This document shows, one piece after another, positions 1-9,181 of a stretch of 64,000 nucleotides of DNA. Source of the stretch: Bradyrhizobium lablabi (GTDB taxonomy: Bacteria > Pseudomonadota > Alphaproteobacteria > Rhizobiales > Xanthobacteraceae); assembly GCF_900141755.1 (NCBI RefSeq), contig NZ_LT670844.1, positions 6,048,501-6,112,500 on the forward strand, read 5' to 3'. Numbering within the stretch: position 1 is the first letter of the stretch; each line of letters starts with the position of its first letter. The position numbers and the translations under genes are program-made. A model generated the notes under the pieces. The model was not told the DNA's origin, searched no databases, and was given only the letters and a program-made list of their open reading frames with translations.

Positions 1-978
1 CGGCTGGCGCAGGCTCAATGTCGTGCCATCCGGCAACACGAGAAAAATGCGCAGGCTTTCGCCCTGGTAGACGACATCCGTGACGGTACCGGTCAGGCGG
101 TTGCGTGCCGTGTCACCGCTGTTGTCGATCAGAAGCTTTTCGCTGTGCACCGCCAGGATCAGGGCGTCGCCGTTCGGTATGGCCCGCGCGCTGCGCAGGA
201 CGACCGGGCCCAGTGCAACGCGGTTTCCGTCGATGCGGCGGACGGGCAGCAAGCTTGCCTCGCCGATGAAGCTCGCGACAAAGGAATCCGCGGGATGATC
301 GTGCAGGCGTTCCGGCCGGTCGATCTGGATCAGGCGCCCATCTTTCAGAATGGCGACCCGGTCGCTCATCGTCAGCGCTTCGCGCTGGTCATGCGTCACA
401 TAAACGATCGTGGCGCCGATGCGCTTATGGAGTTCGCGCAATTCGATCTGCATCGATTCCCGCAACTGCTTGTCGAGCGCCGAAAGCGGCTCATCCATCA
501 GAATAAGCCGCGGCTCGAAAATCATCGCCCGCGCGAGCGCGACGCGTTGGCGCTGGCCGCCGGACAGCTGGGCGACGCCGCGCGCCTCGTAGCCGGCGAG
601 ACCGACCATCGCGAGCGCCGCGCGGACCTTCTCCGGCCAACTCGCCTTGGGAAGCCGTCGCGCGCGCAGCGGGAAGGCGACGTTCTCGCCGACGCTCATA
701 TGCGGAAACAGCGCGTAGTTCTGAAACACGACTCCGATGTCGCGCTTGTGCGGGGGCAGGAAGGTGACGTCGCGGTCGCCGAAATGGATCGAGCCCGAAG
801 AAGGCTGGATGAAGCCACCGAGCAAGCCGAGAAGCGTCGTCTTCCCCGATCCGGATGGCCCCAGCAGCGAGACGAATTCACGCGGTGCGACCTTGAGGGT
901 GACCTTGTCGAGCGCGCGGACAGCGCCGTAGCTCTTGCTGGCAGACCTGATCTCGACGCTTTCGCCGCCGGTGTCCAA
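1..978 (-). CDS. ABC importer ATPase, PotA/UgpC/FbpC type (C-terminus cut by window edge)
   Basis: Cytoplasmic ATPase that powers a solute importer of the spermidine/iron/glycerol-phosphate class. Read on the minus strand: Walker A (GPSGSGKTT, about residues 40-48), Q-loop VVFQNYALFP, signature LSGGQRQRVALARA, Walker B LILMDEPLSALD, H-loop VYVTHDQ, then the first strands of a C-terminal TOBE domain. 326 codons are visible; the family usually has 340-380, so only the tail is missing. I chose TTG at 978-976 because AGGGAAGG lies just upstream and the frame has no ATG before the conserved region. The gene is divergent from the LysR gene at 1237, and 979-1236 is AT-richer intergenic DNA that may hold both promoters. 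The substrate cannot be told because its permease and binding-protein genes lie outside the window. Confidence 0.9.
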   Translation of the reverse strand, partial: MDTGGESVEIRSASKSYGAVRALDKVTLKVAPREFVSLLGPSGSGKTTLLGLLGGFIQPSSGSIHFGDRDVTFLPPHKRDIGVVFQNYALFPHMSVGENVAFPLRARRLPKASWPEKVRAALAMVGLAGYEARGVAQLSGGQRQRVALARAMIFEPRLILMDEPLSALDKQLRESMQIELRELHKRIGATIVYVTHDQREALTMSDRVAILKDGRLIQIDRPERLHDHPADSFVASFIGEASLLPVRRIDGNRVALGPVVLRSARAIPNGDALILAVHSEKLLIDNSGDTARNRLTGTVTDVVYQGESLRIFLVLPDGTTLSLRQP

Positions 979-1236
979 TGATCGACCTTCCCTGTTGCTC
1001 CCAGCCGGCGACCCCACACGAAATTGGGTCCCCGACGCCTTGCCCGCAGGCAAAGGAGCGTTGAACTGGCATGATCTCACTTTATAGTCGGGCGCATCCC
1101 AAGCGACCGAGAGTGTCCCGTATCGCCGGTCGATCAGGGCGCTCCGCTACCCGGCAGGCAATCCCTTGATCCATGCAATCAAAATTCATGTTGCCGGGCA
1201 ATTGCCAAATTATCACTCGCATCATAATCTGATGTT

Positions 1237-2184
1237 ATGCCTGAACTCCGCCGGATGCTGCCTTCCAGCAATGCGCTGTTCGTCTTCGATGCGGCCGCGC
1301 GCAACGGCAGCTTCACTGCGGCTGCGGCAGAGCTGAACGTGACCCAGCCAGCGGTGAGCCGCATGTTGGGACGTTTCGAAGATTATCTCGGCGTACGCCT
1401 TTTTGACCGCACAGCCGGTGGTGCGATCCTGACCGAGGAGGGCGAGTTGCTCTATCGGCGGGTACTTGACGGATTTCGCAGCATTGAAAGCGGCCTGATC
1501 GAGATCGAGCGGCGCCGCAGGGGTACCGAAACAGTCACGCTCTCGCTCTCCTCGGCTTTCACCACCCACTGGCTGATGCCGCGCATGGACAAGCTGCAGC
1601 GAAGCTTTCCGAATGTTGATCTCAGGTTCCAGCTGATATCCGGGTCGCTGCGAGGCCCGGTCGAGAACGTGGATTTGGGCATGCGGTTTCGCGATCAGGA
1701 CGACCCTCATTCCAACGGCGCGCTGGTGATGAAGGAAGTCATGCTTCCGATCTGCAGTCCCGCCTATCGCGATGCGGATGCTGTAACGAAAGCGGGCGAA
1801 GAAAGCACGATCATCAAACTGGCCGACACGCCCGAAGACTGGGTGGCGCAATATCCAGGCGTTCTCACGAGCCCGTCCGCTCCCGCCAAGGCGTTGAGCT
1901 TCTCGGATTATGCCGTTGTGGTGCAGGCGGCCTTGCTCGGCCAGGGGATCACCCTCGGCTGGCTCACCGTCGTATCGCATTGGCTTTTGACCGGCACACT
2001 GGTTCCCGCTTCCGAACAACTCGTCCGCACGAGACGGATCTGCGAACTCGTCCACCCGCGCAGCCGGCCGCTGCGGCCTGTCGCCATCGAGATCAGGGAC
2101 TGGATCATCGAACAGATGCGCAACGATGTTTTCGCGATCGACCGGCTCTATCCGCGTCTCGGACTCACATCGGCTTGCTATTGA
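1237..2184 (+). CDS. LysR-family transcriptional regulator
   Basis: DNA-binding regulator of 315 residues, normal for LysR. The N-terminal winged helix-turn-helix covers about residues 8-67 (FDAAARNGSFTAAAAELN, then VTQPAVSRML and LFDRTAGGAILTEEG). The rest is a periplasmic-binding-protein-like effector domain with the early motif VTLSLSSAFTTHWLMPRM, as in the GcvA/DsdC-like branch. The first ATG (1237) gives a full-length HTH domain, but its ribosome binding site is weak. It is divergent from the PotA-like ATPase gene, and LysR proteins often control the divergent gene, so it may regulate that importer. The effector is unknown. Confidence 0.9.
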   Translation: MPELRRMLPSSNALFVFDAAARNGSFTAAAAELNVTQPAVSRMLGRFEDYLGVRLFDRTAGGAILTEEGELLYRRVLDGFRSIESGLIEIERRRRGTETVTLSLSSAFTTHWLMPRMDKLQRSFPNVDLRFQLISGSLRGPVENVDLGMRFRDQDDPHSNGALVMKEVMLPICSPAYRDADAVTKAGEESTIIKLADTPEDWVAQYPGVLTSPSAPAKALSFSDYAVVVQAALLGQGITLGWLTVVSHWLLTGTLVPASEQLVRTRRICELVHPRSRPLRPVAIEIRDWIIEQMRNDVFAIDRLYPRLGLTSACY

Positions 2185-2223
2185 CCGCAACTCGAGCGCC
2201 GGCAGTGGCCGAAACTGTAGTAA

Positions 2224-2239
2224 GTCATACTAATACGAC
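2224..2239. promoter_or_regulatory. Imperfect 16-bp palindrome, candidate GntR operator
   Basis: GTCATACTAATACGAC matches its own reverse complement at 12 of 16 positions. It lies in AT-rich DNA (2215-2260) downstream of the LysR gene and upstream of the GntR regulator and sugar operon. FadR-subfamily GntR proteins bind short palindromes of this kind. That this one binds the GntR protein at 2544 is inference. Confidence 0.3.
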
Positions 2240-2347
2240 AATCTACTATACAAGAACTCCGGGATATGGCATGGAAGTTTTGCCAGCCATGGATCCTGCC
2301 CGAAGAGGCGGGACGGCGGCCCACAACGATTAGGGAGCGAACCAGCC

Positions 2348-2547
2348 ATGAGTCTCGAGAATCTTCTTCCCGCTGCGCTCATCGCGCTCACCTGATCCAG
2401 ACCGCTTCACCTTCGACGGCAATCTTGTCGAGCTGGTGGACCGAGATCGTGACGGGCTTTTTGCTGTTCGCCTTCATCGCCTTCCAGCAAAGTCTGGTCC
2501 GCTTCGCGAAGCGGCCCGCCGCCTTGACCGCGGGAGGAGTGCCATGA
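2348..2547 (+). pseudogene. Probable remnant of a membrane-protein gene (permease-like tail)
   Basis: A well-placed ribosome binding site (AGGGAGCG) precedes an ATG at 2348 that encodes only 15 residues (MSLENLLPAALIALT) before TGA at 2393-2395. A different frame then gives a hydrophobic segment (about 2419-2500; TEIVTGFLLFAFIAFQQS) and stops with TGA at 2545-2547, overlapping the ATG of the next gene in an ATGA arrangement. Such an overlap is normal for two real co-transcribed genes. I infer that a membrane-protein gene, perhaps a sugar permease given the neighbours, lost its middle by deletion and now has head and tail out of frame. Chance is not excluded. Confidence 0.35.
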
Positions 2548-3266
2548 GGTCCGATCTCGTCGTAATTCCGCCCGGCCGCGGCCATTCCAGCCAGGCCGAG
2601 GTAACGCGCACCATCGGCATCGACATCATCGTGGGCCGCTATCCCGAAGGCAGCGGTCTGCCGCGCGACGCAGAATTGACCGCCATGTTCGATGTGTCGC
2701 GGACCGTGCTCCGCGAAAGCGTCAAGACGTTGTCGGCCAAGGGACTGCTCAACTCGAAGGCGGGTGTCGGCACCCGGGTCAGGGAACGTTCGGCCTGGAA
2801 CATGTTCGATCCCGATGTGCTCGGCTGGCACCTCGAGGCGGGAATCGACAAGCGGTTTCTTCGCGATCTCGCCGATATTCGCCTCGCCGTGGAGCCGCGT
2901 GCCGCGGCGCTCGCCGCCGAGCGGCGGGCGGACGACGCGATCGCGGTGCTGCGCGACAGCATCGTCAAGATGCGGAGCTTCGCCTCTGATTCCATCGAAT
3001 TCGCCGATGCCGATCTTCGGCTGCATCTTGATGTCGCGACGTTCTCGGCTAATCCGTTCATGCGGTCGATTGGCGCCGTGATCGAGGCGGCCTTGCGCGC
3101 GTCGTTCCGGCTGAGCGCCCCCACAGAGGAGGCCGAACGCGAGATCACTATCGCCGCGCATGAGCGCATCGTCGACGCGATCGCCGAGCGCGATGCGGAC
3201 GCAGCCGCCGCGGCGATGGCGAACGTTATCTTCAACGGCCTGCGCCGGCACGGCGCGGCCGGGTGA
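2544..3266 (+). CDS. GntR-family regulator with FCD domain (FadR subfamily)
   Basis: 240-residue regulator. The N-terminal winged HTH (about residues 18-85) contains LPRDAELTAMFDVSRTVLRE and then VKTLSAKGLLNSKAGVGTRV. The C-terminal all-helical FCD domain has the usual metal/ligand pattern (ADLRLHLDVATFSANPF; later ITIAAHERIVDAIAERD). ATG at 2544 is preceded by GGGAGGAG. An upstream in-frame extension to 2436 exists but has no family similarity. It heads the arabinose/galactose gene set, with the dehydratase gene 53 nt downstream, so it is likely the local repressor answering to a sugar acid or keto-acid intermediate (inference from position). Confidence 0.9.
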   Translation: MRSDLVVIPPGRGHSSQAEVTRTIGIDIIVGRYPEGSGLPRDAELTAMFDVSRTVLRESVKTLSAKGLLNSKAGVGTRVRERSAWNMFDPDVLGWHLEAGIDKRFLRDLADIRLAVEPRAAALAAERRADDAIAVLRDSIVKMRSFASDSIEFADADLRLHLDVATFSANPFMRSIGAVIEAALRASFRLSAPTEEAEREITIAAHERIVDAIAERDADAAAAAMANVIFNGLRRHGAAG

Positions 3267-3319
3267 AGCGCCTGCGGCAGTTGCTCGGCTGAGAGTTGAA
3301 CGAAAAAGAGAGGATGGTC

Positions 3320-4252
3320 ATGGCAAACTCCAGCGTGCAGCCGCCCTACAAGGGCGTATTTCCGGTGGTGCCGACGGTGTTCGACGGGGACGGCCGGCTT
3401 GATCTCGATGGCCAAAAGCGCGCCGTCGACTGCATGATCGATGCAGGTTCGCACGGGCTCTGTATCCTCGCCAACTTCTCCGAACAGTTCGTGCTGACCG
3501 ATGCCGAGCGCGACCTCGTACTCGATACCGTCTTGAACCATGTCGCCGGCCGCGTCCCGGTGATTGTCACCACGACGCATTTTGCCTCGCATGTCTGCGC
3601 CGAACGCTCGCGGCGGGCGCAGCAGGCGGGTGCTGCCATGGTGATGGTGATGCCGCCTTATCATGGCGCAACCATCCGGGTTGGCGAAAACGCCATCTAC
3701 CAGTTCTACCGAACCGTCTCGGACGCGGTCTCGATTCCCATCATGGTCCAGGATGCGCCGGTCGCCGGCACGCCGCTGTCGGCCGGTTTTTTGGCGCGCA
3801 TGGCGCGCGAACTCGAAAACATCGCCTACTTCAAGATCGAGACGCCGCAGGCCGCCGCCAAGCTGCGCGAGTTGATTGCGCTAGGGGGTGAGGCGATCGA
3901 AGGCCCGTGGGACGGCGAGGAGGCCATCACGTTGATAGCCGACCTCGATGCCGGTGCAACCGGCGCAATGACCGGCGGCGGTTATCCCGATGGTATTCGC
4001 CAGATCACCGATCCGTATTTCGCCGGCCGCCGCGACGAAGCAATCGCTGCCTATCAACGGTGGCTGCCGCTGATCAATTATGAAAATCGCCAATGCGGCC
4101 TGATCGCCTGCAAGGCGCTGATGAAGGAGGGCGGCGTCATCAAGCATGAAACCGTCCGCCATCCGCTGCAGCCGTTACATCCGGCTGTTCGAACGGGGTT
4201 GATCGAGATCGCGAACCATCTCGCCCCGCTCGTGCTGCGATGGGGCAGGTAA
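3320..4252 (+). CDS. 2-keto-3-deoxy-L-arabonate dehydratase, DHDPS/NAL family
   Basis: Class I aldolase-fold enzyme (310 aa) expected to turn 2-keto-3-deoxy-L-arabonate into alpha-ketoglutarate semialdehyde (EC 4.2.1.43), a step of non-phosphorylating L-arabinose oxidation. Visible: FPVVPTVFD at the N-terminus, LCILANFSEQF in place of the GxxGE loop, the tyrosine motif VMPPYHGAT, the Schiff-base lysine in AYFKIETP, and GPWDGEEAI. From memory these blocks match the Azospirillum brasilense AraD protein closely, so I prefer this over dihydrodipicolinate synthase. Of three possible starts (TTG 3296, ATG 3314, ATG 3320) the last has the best spacing to AAAGAGAGG. The next gene starts 3 nt after the stop. 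Confidence 0.85.
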   Translation: MANSSVQPPYKGVFPVVPTVFDGDGRLDLDGQKRAVDCMIDAGSHGLCILANFSEQFVLTDAERDLVLDTVLNHVAGRVPVIVTTTHFASHVCAERSRRAQQAGAAMVMVMPPYHGATIRVGENAIYQFYRTVSDAVSIPIMVQDAPVAGTPLSAGFLARMARELENIAYFKIETPQAAAKLRELIALGGEAIEGPWDGEEAITLIADLDAGATGAMTGGGYPDGIRQITDPYFAGRRDEAIAAYQRWLPLINYENRQCGLIACKALMKEGGVIKHETVRHPLQPLHPAVRTGLIEIANHLAPLVLRWGR

Positions 4253-4255
4253 GCC

Positions 4256-5188
4256 GTGGCGACCGCCATCCGCCTCGCCATCGTCGGCCTCGGCAAGATC
4301 GCGAGGGACCAGCACATCCCCGCGATCGCCGGCACCGAGGGTATTGAGCTCGCGGCGATTGCGAGCCGCAATGCATCGATCGACGGCATCGCGCATTTCG
4401 CAACCCTCGACGAACTGCTCGCTGCCGCGCCCGGTATCGATGCTGTTGCGCTCTGTACACCGCCCCAGGTGCGCCATGCCCAGGCGGCGGCCGCGTTGAA
4501 GGCCGGCAAGCACGTGCTGCTCGAAAAACCTCCGGGCGCGACCGTGAGTGAACTGCCGCCGCTGATCGCCGCGGCACGGCAAACCGGGCGAACGCTGTTT
4601 GCGACCTGGCATTCCCGTTTTGCATCGGCCGTCGAGCCGGCGAGGACCTTCCTCGCCAGTCGCGAAATCAAATCGGTGGCCGTCGAGTGGAAAGAAGACG
4701 TGAGAGTTTGGCATCCCGGCCAAGCCTGGATATGGGAGCCCGGCGGGTTAGGGGTGTTCGATCCCGGTATCAACGCACTCTCGATCCTGACCCGCATTTT
4801 GCCGCGGCCATTTTTCCTCACGCAGGCCGAGCTATCCTTCCCGCGCAATCGCGCCGCGCCCATCGCGGCCGATCTCGCCTTCTCCGACGATACCGGTTTG
4901 CCGATCCGGGCCGAATTTGATTGGCGCCAGACCGGTCCGCAGACCTGGGACATCCGCGTCGAGACTGATACCGGGCGGTTGACGCTGTCTTCCGGCGGCA
5001 GCCGCCTCGAACATGATGACCGGAACCTGATCGACGAGAAGCAGGCCGAGTATCGCGGCATCTATCGGCGTTTCGTCGAATTGATCGCCAACGGCGTGTC
5101 CGATGTCGATCTGTCGCCGCTGGTCCATGTCGCGGATGCCTTCATGCTCGGCCGGCGCCGCGACGTCGAACCATTCATCGAGGATTGA
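4256..5188 (+). CDS. L-arabinose/D-galactose 1-dehydrogenase (Gfo/Idh/MocA family)
   Basis: NAD(P)-dependent oxidation of L-arabinose (and D-galactose) to the aldonolactone, the first step of the same pathway. 310 residues with GTG start, 3 nt after the upstream stop. Rossmann motif IVGLGKIARDQHIPAI at the N-terminus, the family lysine in HVLLEKPPGATVSE, then FATWHSRFASAVEPAR, WKEDVRVWHPGQ and GLGVFDPGINALSI. From memory these blocks agree strongly with A. brasilense L-arabinose 1-dehydrogenase (AraA; not the isomerase of that name). The lactonase, the IlvD-type dehydratase and the semialdehyde dehydrogenase that complete the route are not in this window. Confidence 0.87.
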   Translation: MATAIRLAIVGLGKIARDQHIPAIAGTEGIELAAIASRNASIDGIAHFATLDELLAAAPGIDAVALCTPPQVRHAQAAAALKAGKHVLLEKPPGATVSELPPLIAAARQTGRTLFATWHSRFASAVEPARTFLASREIKSVAVEWKEDVRVWHPGQAWIWEPGGLGVFDPGINALSILTRILPRPFFLTQAELSFPRNRAAPIAADLAFSDDTGLPIRAEFDWRQTGPQTWDIRVETDTGRLTLSSGGSRLEHDDRNLIDEKQAEYRGIYRRFVELIANGVSDVDLSPLVHVADAFMLGRRRDVEPFIED

Positions 5189-5190
5189 AC

Positions 5191-6438
5191 GTGGCGCCGT
5201 TGGACAGAACACAAACGCCCAAAGTCACGCGCACCATCTTCGGTCACTTGCCGGATGGTACCGCGATTGAAATGGTCCGGCTATGCGGCGACGGCGGCTT
5301 CGAGGTGCGCATCATCACCTACGGCGCGGTGATCCAGTCCATCTTCGCGCCGGATCGCGCTGGCCGCCTTGCCGATGTCGTGCTGGGCCGCGATGACCTT
5401 GCGGGCTATGCTGCGATCAGGCGCTTCCTCGGTGCGACGGTTGGGCGCTATGCCAATCGGATCGCGAACGGCACGTTCGAACTCGATGGCGATCGTTATC
5501 AACTACCCGCAAACGATGGCGCCAACGCGCTGCATGGCGGCCTCGCCGGCTTCGACCGCAAAGCCTGGTCTGTCACTGACATTGGTGAAAGCCCTGTGCC
5601 TTTCGTCACGCTCTCTTATGTCAGCCCGGACGGCGAAGAGGGCTATCCCGGCAGGCTGGCGACGCAGCTCAGCTACAGCATTTCAGGTGGGATCGGGCTT
5701 TCGGTCGCATTCTCCGCGGTGACCGACAAACCGACCATCGTCAATTTGACCAACCACAGCTTTTTCAATCTTTCAGGCGTCGAGGGCAGTGGCGATATTC
5801 TCGATCACCATCTCACCATCGCGGCGGATACTTATCTGCCGGTCAGCGCAGCCGGTATTCCCCTGGAGGCACCGAGCAAGGTCGACGCGACGCCGTTCGA
5901 TTTCCGCAGTCCCCATCCCGTCGGCGCGCGCCTTCGCGACGCCAATGAACAGATCCAAATTCGCAAAGGATATGACCACAATTTCTGCCTTCGCGGCAGC
6001 GTGACGAACGCCCCGCGCCTTGCCGCCCGATTGGAAGACCCAAGCTCGGGCCGTGTCCTCGAACTCCTGACCGATCAGCCGGGCGTCCAGTTCTATTCGG
6101 GAAATTTCCTCGACGGCACCGTGACCGGCAAATATGGCCGCGTTCATCGCCAATATGATGCGCTCTGCCTGGAGCCGCAGCGATATCCCGACACACCAAA
6201 TCGTCCGGCGTTTCCGTCCGCGCGGCTCGATCCCGGCCAGGCCTATCACCACACTTCGCTCTATCGATTTTCCGCGAGCCGACGGCATGGCAGAATTCAA
6301 GGGAAATCGCGTGGAACGTATGACATCATTCGTTCTCTTCTCGTCGGCCACGACCGTGTCCGACGGCGCGCCGAACAACAACGGCGCCAAAAGCAAACCG
6401 CGACAACGCGGCGATTGGGGTTAACACTGTGGGAGTGA
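5191..6438 (+). CDS. galM: Aldose 1-epimerase (galactose mutarotase)
   Basis: Interconverts alpha and beta anomers of aldoses, supplying the right anomer to the dehydrogenase just upstream. Conserved blocks: GATVGRYANRIANG, the LHGG loop (ANALHGGLAGFDRK), catalytic His in NLTNHSFFNL, DHNFCL and catalytic Glu in ALCLEPQRYPDTPN. I use GTG 5191 (GAGG 7 nt upstream); TTG 5185 is also possible. The last ~50 residues, after HHTSLYRFS, are basic, low in similarity to the family and extend it to 415 aa against the usual 340-370; this tail fills the space up to chvE and may be non-functional read-through. The stop lies 3 nt before chvE. Confidence 0.85.
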   Translation: MAPLDRTQTPKVTRTIFGHLPDGTAIEMVRLCGDGGFEVRIITYGAVIQSIFAPDRAGRLADVVLGRDDLAGYAAIRRFLGATVGRYANRIANGTFELDGDRYQLPANDGANALHGGLAGFDRKAWSVTDIGESPVPFVTLSYVSPDGEEGYPGRLATQLSYSISGGIGLSVAFSAVTDKPTIVNLTNHSFFNLSGVEGSGDILDHHLTIAADTYLPVSAAGIPLEAPSKVDATPFDFRSPHPVGARLRDANEQIQIRKGYDHNFCLRGSVTNAPRLAARLEDPSSGRVLELLTDQPGVQFYSGNFLDGTVTGKYGRVHRQYDALCLEPQRYPDTPNRPAFPSARLDPGQAYHHTSLYRFSASRRHGRIQGKSRGTYDIIRSLLVGHDRVRRRAEQQRRQKQTATTRRLGLTLWE

Positions 6439-6441
6439 AAC

Positions 6442-7506
6442 ATGAACTTGCTCAAATCTATCTTGTCGGTCATCGCGCTCGGTTCCATCGCACTTGCGGG
6501 GCCCGCGTTCGCGCAGGACAAGCCGACAGTCGGCATCGCCATGCCGACCAAATCCTCGGCGCGCTGGATCGATGATGGCAACAACATCGTCAAGGTGTTG
6601 AAGGAACGCGGTTACAACACCGATTTGCAATACGCCGAAGACGATATTCCGAACCAGCTCTCCCAGATCGAGAACATGGTGACCAAGGGCGCCAAGGTGC
6701 TGGTGATCGCCGCGATTGACGGCACCACACTCTCCAACGTGCTCAAGCAGGCCAAGGACAAGGGTATCACCGTGATCGCCTACGACCGGCTGATCCGCGA
6801 CACGCCCAATGTCGATTACTATGCGACCTTCGACAATTTCCAGGTCGGCGTGCTGCAAGCGCAGTCGATCGAGCAGGGACTGAAGCTGAAGGAAGGCAAG
6901 GGCCCGTTCAACATCGAGCTGTTCGGCGGCTCACCCGACGACAACAACGCCTACTTCTTCTACAACGGCTCGATGTCCGTGCTGCAGCCCTATATTGATA
7001 ACGGCAAGCTCGTGGTCGTCAGCCACCAGACCGGCATGGACAAGGTCTCGACGCTCCGCTGGGACGGCGCCACGGCGCAGGCCCGCATGGATAATCTGTT
7101 GAGCGCGTTCTACACCGCCAAGCGCGTTGATGCCGTGCTTTCGCCCTATGATGGGCTTTCGATCGGCATCCTGTCGTCGCTCAAGGGTGTCGGCTATGGC
7201 AGCGGCGACATGCCGATGCCGATCGTCAGCGGCCAGGATGCGGAAGTACCTTCGATCAAATCGATGCTTCGCGGCGAGCAGTACTCAACGATCTTCAAGG
7301 ACACCCGTGACCTCGCCAAGGTCACCGCCGATATGGTGGACGCGGCGCTGAGCGGCAAGACCGTGACGGTCAACGACACCAAGACCTACAACAATGGGGT
7401 GAAGGTAGTGCCATCCTATCTGCTCAAGCCGGTGGTGGTCGACAAGAGCAATTGGGAGAAGGTCCTGGTCGATAGCGGCTACTACAAGAAGGCGCAGATC
7501 AACTGA
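6442..7506 (+). CDS. chvE: Periplasmic multiple-sugar-binding protein ChvE
   Basis: Sugar receptor of the ChvE/MmsE type (354 aa), which binds arabinose, galactose, glucose and related sugars and hands them to GguAB. Signal peptide: [15 protein letters not shown] plus a hydrophobic stretch ending AFA-QDKP (cleavage about residue 24). The mature part has the Peripla_BP_4 pattern: [46 protein letters not shown] and [13 protein letters not shown]. In Agrobacterium the protein also signals sugars to VirA; nothing here indicates that second role. GGGAGTG precedes the ATG, and the 3-nt gap to galM makes it part of the operon. Confidence 0.93.
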   Translation: MNLLKSILSVIALGSIALAGPAFAQDKPTVGIAMPTKSSARWIDDGNNIVKVLKERGYNTDLQYAEDDIPNQLSQIENMVTKGAKVLVIAAIDGTTLSNVLKQAKDKGITVIAYDRLIRDTPNVDYYATFDNFQVGVLQAQSIEQGLKLKEGKGPFNIELFGGSPDDNNAYFFYNGSMSVLQPYIDNGKLVVVSHQTGMDKVSTLRWDGATAQARMDNLLSAFYTAKRVDAVLSPYDGLSIGILSSLKGVGYGSGDMPMPIVSGQDAEVPSIKSMLRGEQYSTIFKDTRDLAKVTADMVDAALSGKTVTVNDTKTYNNGVKVVPSYLLKPVVVDKSNWEKVLVDSGYYKKAQIN

Positions 7507-7538
7507 GGCGCGCGGTGACTGAGCGCTATTCTCTCGCG

Positions 7539-7574
7539 ATGGCGACGGTGGCTAATCTTAGCCATCGTCGCCAT
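7539..7574 (+). promoter_or_regulatory. Strong hairpin between chvE and gguA
   Basis: Arms 7539-7553 and 7560-7574 (ATGGCGACGGTGGCT against AGCCATCGTCGCCAT) pair over 15 bp with one mismatch and a 6-nt loop. No T-run follows, so it is a poor terminator. Hairpins between a binding-protein gene and its transporter genes commonly protect the upstream mRNA and keep the receptor in excess; that role is inferred. Confidence 0.6.
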
Positions 7575-7591
7575 GTCTCCAGGGAGCCTGA

Positions 7592-9181
7592 ATGACTACA
7601 CTGCTTGAAATGCGCGGTATCGGCAAAGCCTTCGCCGGCGTGAAGGCGCTGAACGACGTCAGTTTCACCGTCACGCAGGGCGAAATCCACGCTTTGGTAG
7701 GCGAGAACGGCGCCGGCAAGTCCACCCTGATGAAGGTGCTGAGCGGCGTCTATCCCCACGGCAGCTACGATGGCAGCATCGTCTATGACGGCGAGGAGCG
7801 GCAGTTCCGCGACATCAATGATTCCGAGGCGCTCGGCATCATCACCATTCATCAGGAGCTCGCGCTGATCCCGCTGCTCTCGATCGCGGAGAATATTTTT
7901 ATATCCAGCCCGCCGTCGCGGTTCGGCGTGATCGATCGCGACGCGGTTTTCGCGCGGTCGCGGCAGCTCCTGGCGAAAGTCGGGCTCAATGAGGCGCCGG
8001 ACACGCTCGTCACCAATCTCGGGGTCGGCAAGCAGCAGCTGGTGGAGATCGCCAAGGCGCTGTCCAAGAAGGTGCGCTTGTTGATTCTCGACGAGCCGAC
8101 CGCGAGCCTCAACGAAAGCGACAGCGCGGCGCTGCTCGATCTGTTGCTCGAGTTCCGCTCCCAGGGCATGTCCGCGATCCTGATCTCGCACAAGCTCAAC
8201 GAGGTGGCGCGTGTCGCCGACCGCATCACCGTGCTGCGCGACGGTCGCACCGTCGATACGCTGGATTGCGAGGCCGGCGCGGTCGAGGAGGATCGCATCA
8301 TCCGCAAGATGGTGGATCGTGACCTCGAGCATCGTTTTCCGAAGCGCGAGCCGAACATCGGCGAACCCGTGTTCAAGGTCGAGAACTGGTCGGTCTATCA
8401 TCCCCTGCATGCGGACCGGCAAGTCATCCGGAATGTCGATTTTCAGGTCCGCCGCGGCGAGATCGTCGGCATTGCCGGCCTGATGGGCGCCGGGCGCACC
8501 GAATTCGCCATGAGCCTGTTCGGCCGCTCATGGGGCCGCAGGATTACCGGCCGCGCCACCCTGCATGGGCGCGAGATCGACCTCTCGACCGTCAGCCGCG
8601 CCATCGACGCCGGCCTCGCCTACGTCACCGAGGACCGCAAGCAGCTCGGCCTGCTGCTTACCGACGACGTGCGCAAGAACATCACGCTTGCCAATCTCGA
8701 AGGCGTCGCGTCCGGCAGCGTCATCGACGACATCCGGGAATTGCGGGTGGCGAGCGATTATCGCAACCGCATGCGCATCCGCTGTTCCGATGTCTATCAG
8801 ACGTCCGGTCACCTGTCCGGAGGCAACCAGCAGAAGGTGGTGCTGTCGAAATGGCTGTTCACCGATCCGGAAATCCTGATCCTGGATGAGCCGACCCGCG
8901 GCATCGACATCGGCGCCAAATACGAGATCTATTGCATCATCAACGAACTGGCCGACGCCGGCAAGGCCGTCATCGTGATCTCGTCGGAAATGCCGGAGCT
9001 GCTCGGGATTTGCGACCGCATCTGCGTCATGAACGAAGGCGCGTTTGTCGGCGAGTTCGACCGCAGCGAGGCGACGCAGGAGAAAATCATGCGGGTCATC
9101 ATGCGCAAGGGCGAACGGCTGGTTGTTAGAGACCTGGAGAGAGAATTGCAAGATAAGCAGTTGGGAGAGGCGCATCCATGA
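7592..9181 (+). CDS. gguA: Multiple-sugar ABC transporter, dual-domain ATPase GguA
   Basis: Cytoplasmic energiser of the ChvE sugar importer (529 aa), with two fused ATPase domains as in RbsA/XylG/MglA. Domain 1: Walker [11 protein letters not shown] (residues 37-46), signature [15 protein letters not shown] and Walker [12 protein letters not shown]. Domain 2: a degenerate Walker A ([10 protein letters not shown]), signature [15 protein letters not shown] and Walker [13 protein letters not shown]. The degenerate second P-loop is usual for the family. ATG 7592 follows AGGGAGCC. The stop overlaps the gguB start (ATGA at 9178-9181), implying translational coupling. Confidence 0.95.
   Translation: MTTLLEMRGIGKAFAGVKALNDVSFTVTQGEIHALVGENGAGKSTLMKVLSGVYPHGSYDGSIVYDGEERQFRDINDSEALGIITIHQELALIPLLSIAENIFISSPPSRFGVIDRDAVFARSRQLLAKVGLNEAPDTLVTNLGVGKQQLVEIAKALSKKVRLLILDEPTASLNESDSAALLDLLLEFRSQGMSAILISHKLNEVARVADRITVLRDGRTVDTLDCEAGAVEEDRIIRKMVDRDLEHRFPKREPNIGEPVFKVENWSVYHPLHADRQVIRNVDFQVRRGEIVGIAGLMGAGRTEFAMSLFGRSWGRRITGRATLHGREIDLSTVSRAIDAGLAYVTEDRKQLGLLLTDDVRKNITLANLEGVASGSVIDDIRELRVASDYRNRMRIRCSDVYQTSGHLSGGNQQKVVLSKWLFTDPEILILDEPTRGIDIGAKYEIYCIINELADAGKAVIVISSEMPELLGICDRICVMNEGAFVGEFDRSEATQEKIMRVIMRKGERLVVRDLERELQDKQLGEAHP

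Noticed and set aside
145..981. Plus-strand open frame of 278 codons
   Set aside because: It lies antisense to the PotA-like ATPase gene, whose minus-strand frame shows all ABC motifs; the plus frame has none.
1222..2190. Minus-strand open frame of 322 codons across the LysR gene
   Set aside because: Antisense shadow of a clear LysR protein; Arg/His/Gln-rich with no domain.
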